Source: RFXV01 sp038150465 (GTDB taxonomy: Bacteria > Bacteroidota > Bacteroidia > Flavobacteriales > Schleiferiaceae). Taken from it: a DNA stretch of 18,498 nucleotides. How positions within the stretch are numbered: position 1 is the first letter of the stretch; each line of letters begins with the position of its first letter. Of this stretch, positions 1 through 5,080 are shown in pieces. The stretch is from the NCBI GenBank assembly GCA_038150465.1, contig JAYOTP010000037.1, forward strand, positions 1 through 18,498. The letters run 5' to 3'. The translations under genes and the position numbers were made by a program. The notes beneath the pieces were generated by a model. It saw only the letters and a program-made list of their open reading frames with translations, ran no database searches and had not been told where the DNA came from.

Positions 1-350
1 GGTACAACCGTGCCTGGGGGATCCTGCTCACCTTCACCTTCATCACCTTTACGCGTGCCTGGTTTCGGAACGAGAGTTTCGATCAGGCCTTGCTTATGAT
101 CGGACACATCGGAAGTTCCTTTCAATGGGAGTTGATCCCTGAGATTCTCGTCAAGACCCGTGCGGTATTTGGTGTGATGCTCATCGGATTGATCATCCAC
201 TGGTTGCCCTCTGACTTCAAGCAAGAGTACCGCGCACGCTTCTCCTCCGCGCATTGGTCTGTGCAATTGTTGCTTTGCTTTGGCTCTGTTGTCTGTGCCT
301 ATCAGATCTTATCTGCAGACCTCCAGCCCTTCATTTATTTTGCCTTCTGA
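1..350 (+). CDS. MBOAT family O-acyltransferase, C-terminal part
   Basis: The gene enters from the left edge; the first complete codon is at 3 and 115 residues are visible before the TGA at 348-350. The visible part is the hydrophobic C-terminus of a membrane-bound O-acyltransferase of the AlgI/DltB type. The recognisable pieces are the segment TFTRAWFRNESFDQA, which resembles the family's FxRAxSFxxA region, two hydrophobic helices, and the ending QPFIYFAF, close to the usual FIYFQF end. Such enzymes move acyl groups, often acetyl, onto exported polysaccharides or peptidoglycan-linked polymers. The catalytic His lies upstream and is not visible, so the substrate cannot be told. The stop overlaps the start of the next gene (TGATG), which suggests co-transcription. 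The family call is fairly secure from the C-terminus alone. Confidence 0.8.
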   Translation, partial: YNRAWGILLTFTFITFTRAWFRNESFDQALLMIGHIGSSFQWELIPEILVKTRAVFGVMLIGLIIHWLPSDFKQEYRARFSSAHWSVQLLLCFGSVVCAYQILSADLQPFIYFAF

Positions 351-1042
351 TGCGCTTGTGCCTGGTTGTTCTGACGGCCCTTTCATCCTTTCAAATAGCG
401 GCCTGCAGCTGCACCGGTCCGGTGGTTTTCGAAAAGTCTCTTTCTGAGGTGGTCGTTTGGGTGGAAGTCCTGGATCGGGTGTCGGTCCCATCTGCTCCGC
501 AGGGGAGGGGAATGCGGCCTCTGACCGTCCTAGGTGTGATCGAAGATTTTCGTGGAGCAGAAGGGCAGGACACACTGTATTTATTGGAAGATTCGGGTTT
601 TGAGTGCTACAAAGGCCTGAGTGATCCGACCATTGGAAAGCAGTTCATCTTAAGTGGCAGGCGGGACAGCATTCCTCAATTTTCAGCAGATTCAACTTTG
701 GAATGGCGTTCTGTCCTTGTCGTTCCGCTCTGCTCAGAAGGGGAGTTGCAGGTGGTTGACGGGCGCGTGAGCGGATTCATCAAACGAAATCGCTACGTGA
801 AGAAGCGCAAGGCACTTTCTTTCAAATACATGAAGGTGAATGCGCTTTGGGATGAGTATGTGGCCAAAGAAGAAAGTGAGCCGGGTTCAGGAGGCCGGAT
901 CCGCAAACGCTACGAGCGAGCAAATGATCGCTTGGAACGCCTTGGGATGCGCTTGGAGCGGAGAAGAAAAAAAGGTCGCTTCCATCAAGATATGTCCATG
1001 GGCTCTTTCAGACGATGGCTCATGTCCCGATGGACAGACTGA
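350..1042 (+). CDS. Secreted Cys-rich protein with NTR/TIMP-like N-terminus
   Basis: This is a hypothetical protein of 230 residues. I chose the ATG at 350 because it overlaps the previous stop (TGATG) and begins directly with a signal peptide (residues 1-18, MRLCLVVLTALSSFQIAA). Cys19-Ser-Cys21 follows. A CSC motif at the mature N-terminus, with later cysteines at 86 (GFECYKG) and 128 (PLCSEG), resembles netrin/TIMP-like OB-fold proteins, many of which occur in Bacteroidota with unknown function. IAAC also fits a lipobox, so Cys19 could be lipidated rather than free. The last 70 or so residues are very basic (RIRKRYERANDRLERLGMRL, then RRRKKGR) and differ from the acidic/hydrophobic first half. 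No partner is evident apart from the overlapping acyltransferase. The existence of the gene is well supported; its function is not known. Confidence 0.72.
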   Translation: MRLCLVVLTALSSFQIAACSCTGPVVFEKSLSEVVVWVEVLDRVSVPSAPQGRGMRPLTVLGVIEDFRGAEGQDTLYLLEDSGFECYKGLSDPTIGKQFILSGRRDSIPQFSADSTLEWRSVLVVPLCSEGELQVVDGRVSGFIKRNRYVKKRKALSFKYMKVNALWDEYVAKEESEPGSGGRIRKRYERANDRLERLGMRLERRRKKGRFHQDMSMGSFRRWLMSRWTD

Positions 1043-1105
1043 AGAGCCAAAGAGGTTGTGGTATTTGCCTCTGAATTCACTCTTCGTTCTTCCAACAGCA
1101 CATCC

Positions 1106-1113
1106 TATATTTG
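1106..1113 (+). promoter_or_regulatory. Promoter -7 element for tRNA-Arg
   Basis: TATATTTG matches the Bacteroidota -7 consensus TAnnTTTG exactly and lies 14 bases ahead of the mature tRNA end. A TTC at 1083-1085 is a weak candidate for the -33 TTG. Placement is good; activity is inferred. Confidence 0.6.
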
Positions 1114-1127
1114 CACCCCTTGAAAAA

Positions 1128-1201
1128 GGCTCTGTAGCTCAACTGGATAGAGCACCTGACTACGGATCAGGAGGTTTGGGGTTCGAATCCCTACAGGGTC
1201 A
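1128..1201 (+). tRNA. tRNA-Arg (anticodon ACG)
   Basis: A complete cloverleaf can be drawn. The acceptor arm is GGCTCTG with CAGGGTC at 1194-1200 (two G-U type pairs), and the discriminator is A1201. The D arm is GCTC/GAGC. The anticodon stem CCTGA/TCAGG holds the 7-base loop CTACGGA, giving anticodon ACG, read as ICG after deamination. The variable loop has 5 bases, and the T arm TGGGG-TTCGAAT-CCCTA contains one G-U pair. CCA is not encoded. The tRNA has its own promoter and terminator. Confidence 0.96.
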
Positions 1202-1204
1202 CGA

Positions 1205-1239
1205 AAAAAGCCTGGTCACCGAAGGAGACCGGGCTTTTT
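1205..1239 (+). terminator. Intrinsic terminator after tRNA-Arg
   Basis: The stem AAAAAGCCTGGTC pairs with GACCGGGCTTTTT around a 9-base loop, with one T-G wobble, and a T-rich stretch (CTTTTC) follows. It begins four bases after the tRNA and should end that transcript. Confidence 0.85.
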
Positions 1240-1252
1240 CTTTTCTGCGGAA

Positions 1253-1341
1253 TCTGAGCCTGCTCAAGTGAAGCAGGGGAGAAAAAGCCCGAGCATCCAC
1301 GATCAGTGGATGCAGGCTTTATGTTCGGGCAGAAAGGCCCA
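1253..1341. repeat. Hairpin-rich 89-bp direct repeat, copy 1
   Basis: This copy is identical over 89 bases to 1386-1474 (period 133). It contains a 6-bp hairpin (1259-1264 with 1272-1277) and a strong 8-bp hairpin GCATCCAC/GTGGATGC (1293-1300 with 1306-1313). Two competing outer stems close the latter: AAAGCC (1284-1289) with GGCTTT (1315-1320), or GCCCGA (1287-1292) with TCGGGC (1325-1330). On the minus strand the hairpin is followed by GGGCTTTTTC and looks like an intrinsic terminator. No convincing coding sequence lies in it. It may be a duplicated terminator, a REP-like element or a small RNA. Confidence 0.9.
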
Positions 1342-1385
1342 CCGTCTGGGATCACGCAAGTAATCCGTTTAAGAGAGAGTGGAAG

Positions 1386-1474
1386 TCTGAGCCTGCTCAA
1401 GTGAAGCAGGGGAGAAAAAGCCCGAGCATCCACGATCAGTGGATGCAGGCTTTATGTTCGGGCAGAAAGGCCCA
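1386..1474. repeat. Hairpin-rich 89-bp direct repeat, copy 2
   Basis: This is the exact second copy of the element at 1253-1341. The 44-base spacer between the copies (1342-1385) is not repeated. Exact identity suggests a recent duplication or selection on the structure. The rest of the gene-free interval 1202-1571 holds only the tRNA terminator and, at 1475-1571, the leader of the methyltransferase gene, where TTG at 1509 and TACTTTA around 1530 are a weak promoter candidate. Confidence 0.9.
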
Positions 1475-1571
1475 TTCGAGTTGATCATTTAGCCCTGAAT
1501 CTTCATGGTTTGTAGCGGCTCAAAACCATTACTTTAGCGCTGCTTAAAAAAGACCCAAGAGGCCGAAGGCG

Positions 1572-2465
1572 ATGAGTAAGCATTTGGAAAATCCAGAAAA
1601 CAAAGGCCAGCTGGTCTGTAAGATCTGCGGGCACAAGACCTTGGAGCTTTGCGACCACACGGCCAAGTGTGGGAGCTGCGGGGCGCTTTTGTTCTATCCT
1701 TACTTGGACGATGATTCGTTGGAGATCGATACGGAAAAGGTGTCCATCGAAAAGAGAAAGGAGAATTGGTTCTTTTGGTACAAAAGAGCTTCTAAGCTGA
1801 ATCATAAGAATTTCAGCAGCATGTTCTTCTTTACGATCCCGGAACCAGAAGAATTCTTCGATCGCAAGATCAGGGTATTGGATTACGGAGGCGGGGGAGG
1901 ACAATTCGCCTTTGTGGTGCGCTCCATGCTGCCTCTGGCCGAAGTGTATATCGTGGATATCAATGACCATGCGCTGATCGAACAGTACAGCCCCTTGAAT
2001 CGACAGATCAAGTGGAAGGATTTTGAAGGCGATGAGACCCTATTTGACTTCATATTCCTGAACGATGTGTTCGAGCATGTGAACGATCCGGAAGGCGTTT
2101 TGAAGAATCTCTCCAAGAAGTTGGCTCCTGGCGGCAAGCTGTTCATCGATACACCCAAGCAATTTTGGCTTTACCCTGTGCTTAGAAGGGTCAATAAAGG
2201 CCTGTATTCAAAATTGCTGAAAGGAACAGTGAGCCGGGCACACTTGCAGATATGGACGAAAAAGTCTTTTGCGCATGTGGTGGACGAGGCCGGATTGAAA
2301 CTCGAGAAATACGAGGAGCTGAGCGAGTTCACCTTGAAGCCGCACGTCTATCTGGACAAAATGGGCATAAAGAACCGACTGACCCTTTGGTTGGGAAACA
2401 AGTTCTATGAGAATGCCAAGCTGTTGGCCAAGAACAAGATCCAGGCCCTCCTTATTCAGAAATAA
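1572..2465 (+). CDS. Class I SAM-dependent methyltransferase with N-terminal zinc ribbon
   Basis: The protein has 297 residues. Residues 16-36 form a zinc ribbon with CxxC pairs at Cys16/Cys19 and Cys33/Cys36. A Rossmann methyltransferase domain of the Methyltransf_23 type follows: glycine-rich motif I VLDYGGGGGQF (about 102-112), acidic residue Asp129 in VYIVDIND at the end of strand 2, and NDVFEHVNDP (164-173), typical of the post-II region. LAPGGKLFIDTP (184-195) matches the next strand. Proteins of this layout are common in envelope glycan and lipid gene clusters, where they methylate sugars or lipid intermediates. The acyltransferase end upstream fits such a setting, though a tRNA and repeats lie between. 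The acceptor cannot be deduced. The gene stands alone and ends at a bidirectional terminator shared with metK. Confidence 0.88.
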   Translation: MSKHLENPENKGQLVCKICGHKTLELCDHTAKCGSCGALLFYPYLDDDSLEIDTEKVSIEKRKENWFFWYKRASKLNHKNFSSMFFFTIPEPEEFFDRKIRVLDYGGGGGQFAFVVRSMLPLAEVYIVDINDHALIEQYSPLNRQIKWKDFEGDETLFDFIFLNDVFEHVNDPEGVLKNLSKKLAPGGKLFIDTPKQFWLYPVLRRVNKGLYSKLLKGTVSRAHLQIWTKKSFAHVVDEAGLKLEKYEELSEFTLKPHVYLDKMGIKNRLTLWLGNKFYENAKLLAKNKIQALLIQK

Positions 2466-2488
2466 AAAAGCCCCAACAAGGGGCTTTT
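2466..2488. terminator. Bidirectional intrinsic terminator between methyltransferase and metK
   Basis: AAAAGCCCC and GGGGCTTTT form a perfect 9-bp stem around AACAA, with an A tract on the left and a T tract on the right. It can end both convergent genes. Confidence 0.9.
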
Positions 2489-2507
2489 ATTTTTAACGAA
2501 CCAGGTC

Positions 2508-3764
2508 TCAGGCCAGTCCAAAAGACCTTTTGATGTCGTCCACTCGGTCGAGTTTCTCCCAGGTGAAGAGTTCCACCTCCATCTCCTTGACGGTTCCGTC
2601 CATGGAATCGAAAGTTCTCTTCTCGGTGCGGTAGGTGCGTCCCATGTGTCCATAGGCTGCAGACTCCGTGTAGATCGGATTCCTGAGTTTGAGGTTGCGC
2701 TCAATGTGATACGGCTTCAGATTGAAGAGTTCAGTCACCTTTTCAGCGATCTGTCCATCGTTCATGTCCACTTTGGCCGTTCCATAGGTTTCTACGAATA
2801 CACCCATGGGTTCGGCAACACCAATGGCATAACTCACTTGTACGAGCATCTGGTCGGCAACGCCAGCTGCAACCATGTTCTTGGCCACATGGCGCACGGC
2901 ATATGCGGCCGAACGATCCACCTTGCTCGGGTCTTTTCCAGAGAAAGCACCTCCGCCGTGGGCGCCTTTGCCTCCATAGGTATCGACAATGATCTTGCGA
3001 CCGGTGAGCCCTGTGTCTCCGTGTGGGCCGCCGATCACGAATTTGCCAGTAGGGTTGATGTGGTATTTGATGTCCGAGCCGAAGAGCGCCTGGATATGAG
3101 ATGGAAGTTGGCTCTTCACCCGGGGAATGAGAATGTTCTTGATGTCCGCCTCGATCCTTTTCAGCATCTCTGCCTCTGAGTCGAAGTCGTCGTGCTGGGT
3201 AGAAACAACAATGGCTTCGATCCTTTCGGGCTTGTGGTCATCGGAGTATTGGATGGTCACCTGCGACTTGGCGTCCGGGCGCAGATATGCGATCTCATTG
3301 CCCTCTCTTCTCAGTGCAGCCAATTCCTTCAATATGATATGGGAGAGATCCAGTGCGAGTGGCATATAGTTTTCCGTCTCGTTGGTGGCATAACCGAACA
3401 TCATTCCCTGGTCACCTGCTCCCTGATCTTCTGCCGTGGCGCGATCCACCCCTTGACGTATGTCTTTGCTCTGCTCATGGATCGCATTCATCACCCCGCA
3501 GCTGTTCCCGTCGAACATGTACTCACTCTTGGTGTAGCCGATGCGGTTGATGGTGTTGCGGACGATCTTTTGGAAGTCGATAAGGGACTTTGACTTGACC
3601 TCTCCGGAAAGTACCACCTGACCGGTGGTGACCAAAGTTTCGCAGGCCACCTTGGAGTAGGGGTCGAAGGCGAGATAATGGTCCAGAACAGCGTCGGAGA
3701 TCTGATCGGCCACCTTGTCGGGATGTCCTTCGGAGACGGATTCAGAGGTAAAGAAGTACGACAT
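2508..3764 (-). CDS. metK: S-adenosylmethionine synthetase
   Basis: The 418-residue enzyme makes S-adenosylmethionine (SAM) from methionine and ATP in the cytosol; the length is normal for the Bacteroidota form. The N-terminus MSYFFTSESVSEGHPDKVAD carries the ATP-binding GHPDK motif. GDQGMMFGYA is the conserved motif of the middle of the protein, and GGKGAHGGGAFSGKDPSKVD is the glycine-rich phosphate-binding loop. The ATG at 3764 starts exactly at the conserved N-terminus. It is transcribed away from metH, and its 5' leader of about 105 bases appears to hold a SAM-II riboswitch, which would make SAM repress its own synthesis. The gene is intact. Confidence 0.98.
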   Translation of the reverse strand: MSYFFTSESVSEGHPDKVADQISDAVLDHYLAFDPYSKVACETLVTTGQVVLSGEVKSKSLIDFQKIVRNTINRIGYTKSEYMFDGNSCGVMNAIHEQSKDIRQGVDRATAEDQGAGDQGMMFGYATNETENYMPLALDLSHIILKELAALRREGNEIAYLRPDAKSQVTIQYSDDHKPERIEAIVVSTQHDDFDSEAEMLKRIEADIKNILIPRVKSQLPSHIQALFGSDIKYHINPTGKFVIGGPHGDTGLTGRKIIVDTYGGKGAHGGGAFSGKDPSKVDRSAAYAVRHVAKNMVAAGVADQMLVQVSYAIGVAEPMGVFVETYGTAKVDMNDGQIAEKVTELFNLKPYHIERNLKLRNPIYTESAAYGHMGRTYRTEKRTFDSMDGTVKEMEVELFTWEKLDRVDDIKRSFGLA

Positions 3765-3824
3765 GTCGCTTTAGTGCTTTTTTCGTTAGTGGTCGATTGC
3801 AGGAAAAGCGGCGTCGAAACACTG

Positions 3825-3870
3825 CTTTAGCATTTTTTAGCGTGGTTGCAATCAGCCAAATTTTTCCACT
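3825..3870 (-). ncRNA. Candidate SAM-II riboswitch in the metK leader
   Basis: Read on the minus strand, this segment matches my recollection of the SAM-II (metA-type) aptamer. Stem P1 GTGG (3869-3866) pairs with CCAC (3845-3842). The loop begins with AATTTGG and ends with TTGCAA. After P1 come GCTAAAAAATGCTAAAG, matching the conserved 3' part YUAAA...GCUAAA. TTTGGC (3860-3855) is complementary to GCTAAA (3831-3826), allowing a pseudoknot. It begins about four bases after the predicted promoter -7 element and precedes metK, a typical target. The loop before TTTG is slightly longer and A-richer than usual. A covariance-model search is needed to confirm it. Confidence 0.72.
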
Positions 3871-3873
3871 GCG

Positions 3874-3881
3874 CAAATGTA
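3874..3881 (-). promoter_or_regulatory. metK promoter -7 element
   Basis: The minus strand reads TACATTTG, an exact TAnnTTTG. A TTG (plus-strand CAA at 3903-3905) lies 21 bases upstream as the -33 element. The predicted start falls near 3868-3870, at the first base of the SAM-II candidate. Confidence 0.65.
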
Positions 3882-3912
3882 CTTTTTTAATCAAAAGACG
3901 AGCAAGTCGTTT

Positions 3913-3920
3913 TATATTCG
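3913..3920 (+). promoter_or_regulatory. Probable metH promoter -7 element
   Basis: TATATTCG differs from TAnnTTTG at one position and sits six bases before the first stem of the SAM-I riboswitch, where transcription should start. No clear -33 TTG is present. Only about 31 bases separate it from the opposing metK -7 element, so the two promoters face away from each other and nearly touch. Confidence 0.45.
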
Positions 3921-3925
3921 CAGAG

Positions 3926-4029
3926 CTTATCGAGAAAGACCGAGGGAACGGGCCCAATGACGTCTTGGCAACCGATCATCTAAATGATAAAGGTGCCACA
4001 TCCCACTCCGAAGGACGGAGGCAGATAAG
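3926..4029 (+). ncRNA. SAM-I (S-box) riboswitch upstream of metH
   Basis: This is a full SAM-I aptamer. P1 is CTTATC (3926-3931) with GATAAG (4024-4029). P2 is AAGAC (3936-3940) with GTCTT (3962-3966), enclosing the signature GAGGGAACGGGCCC and the kink-turn ATGA. The core continues GGCAACC. P3 is ATCAT/ATGAT (3975-3988), then AAGGTGCCACATCCC, and P4 is CTCCG/CGGAG (4006-4020). SAM binding stabilises P1 and lowers expression of the downstream methionine genes. No terminator with a T tract follows, so control is probably at translation. GGTAAG at 4058-4063 copies the P1 3' strand and could pair with CTTATC instead. Confidence 0.95.
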
Positions 4030-4078
4030 GTGACGAGCCACGCTCATTCCCCTTTCCGGTAAGTGCAAAATTCAAGAA

Positions 4079-5080
4079 GTGAAGAACGCACTCGAAGCGC
4101 TTGCAAGCGAAAAGGTATTGCTCCTGGATGGGGCGATGGGCACGATGATCCAACGCCACAAGTTGTCGGAAGAGGACTATCGCGGTGACGAATTTGCTCA
4201 GTGGGGACAGCCTGTTCAGGGCAACAACGACCTGTTGAATCTCACCCAGCCCGAGATCATTCGGGACATTCATTTGGATTATTTGAGAGCCGGTGCGGAT
4301 CTGCTCGAGACCAACACCTTCAATGCCAATTCGATCTCCATGGCCGATTACGGAATGGAGAACTATGTATACCAGATCAACAAGCGGGGTGCTGAACTGG
4401 CAAAAGAGGCGGTCGCTATGTATCAAGAAGAGGTTGGGCGCCCAGCCTTTGTGGTCGGGTCGATCGGTCCCACCAATCAGACAGCTTCTCTTTCTCCAGA
4501 TGTCAATCGCCCAGGCTATCGGGCCGTGGATTATTCAAGATTGCAGTCGGTCTATGCCGAGCAGGTGGCCGCATTGATGGACGGAGGTGCCGATGCACTT
4601 CTCGTGGAAACGGTTTTTGATACGCTGAATGCCAAGGCGGCTCTTTCGGCCATCCGTCAGGTGTACGATGAGCGTTCATGCTCTTTGCCCGTCATGATCA
4701 GTGGCACGATCACCGATGCAAGTGGCCGGACCCTTTCAGGTCAAACGGCAGAGGCTTTCCTCGTGTCGGTTTCGCACTTCCCTCTTTTCTCGATCGGATT
4801 CAATTGCGCCCTCGGGGCCGACCAGCTTTTGCCCTACATACAGGAACTGGCCCGAAAGGCACCATTCCACATCTCGGCACATCCCAATGCCGGTCTTCCC
4901 AATGCATTTGGCGAATACGACGAAGGGCCCGATGAGATGGGCGAAAAGGTCAGGCCCTTTTTGGAAATGGGCCTGGTGAACATCATTGGCGGATGCTGCG
5001 GAACCACACCTGCACACATCAAACGTATGGATGAGCTCAGAAAAAGTGCCATCATTCGAAATCCCGGATCCCATGCCTGA
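4079..5080 (+). CDS. metH: Methionine synthase, homocysteine-binding subunit (split MetH, N-terminal part)
   Basis: The 333-residue homocysteine S-methyltransferase domain corresponds to the first module of cobalamin-dependent methionine synthase; it binds and activates homocysteine through zinc. The three zinc-ligand cysteines are visible: Cys243 in GFNCALG and Cys306-Cys307 in GGCCGTTP. The N-terminus LLLDGAMGTMIQ is the family start. The start is GTG at 4079, about 50 bases after the riboswitch; no better ATG lies upstream. In E. coli this module is fused to the rest of MetH. Here it ends at a TGA and the remaining modules are encoded by the next, overlapping gene, an arrangement known in Flavobacteriia. 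The two proteins must work together to methylate homocysteine. Confidence 0.95.
   Translation: MKNALEALASEKVLLLDGAMGTMIQRHKLSEEDYRGDEFAQWGQPVQGNNDLLNLTQPEIIRDIHLDYLRAGADLLETNTFNANSISMADYGMENYVYQINKRGAELAKEAVAMYQEEVGRPAFVVGSIGPTNQTASLSPDVNRPGYRAVDYSRLQSVYAEQVAALMDGGADALLVETVFDTLNAKAALSAIRQVYDERSCSLPVMISGTITDASGRTLSGQTAEAFLVSVSHFPLFSIGFNCALGADQLLPYIQELARKAPFHISAHPNAGLPNAFGEYDEGPDEMGEKVRPFLEMGLVNIIGGCCGTTPAHIKRMDELRKSAIIRNPGSHA

Noticed and set aside
840..1271. 143-codon frame running across the tRNA
   Set aside because: It passes through the tRNA, its promoter and its terminator and has no family features.
1253..1474. CRISPR-like array
   Set aside because: There are only two repeat units, of 89 bases, with a single 44-base spacer and no cas genes; the units are long, structured and not CRISPR-like.
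3192..3593. Open frames opposite metK
   Set aside because: They are antisense to conserved MetK motifs and have no independent support.
4030..4078. Intrinsic terminator after the SAM-I aptamer
   Set aside because: The only hairpin is short and no run of T follows it.
4986..5030. Earlier ATG for the second MetH protein
   Set aside because: It lies within the GGCCGTTP zinc-ligand coding region of the first subunit; ATGs at 5031, 5073 or 5082 are closer to the conserved start.
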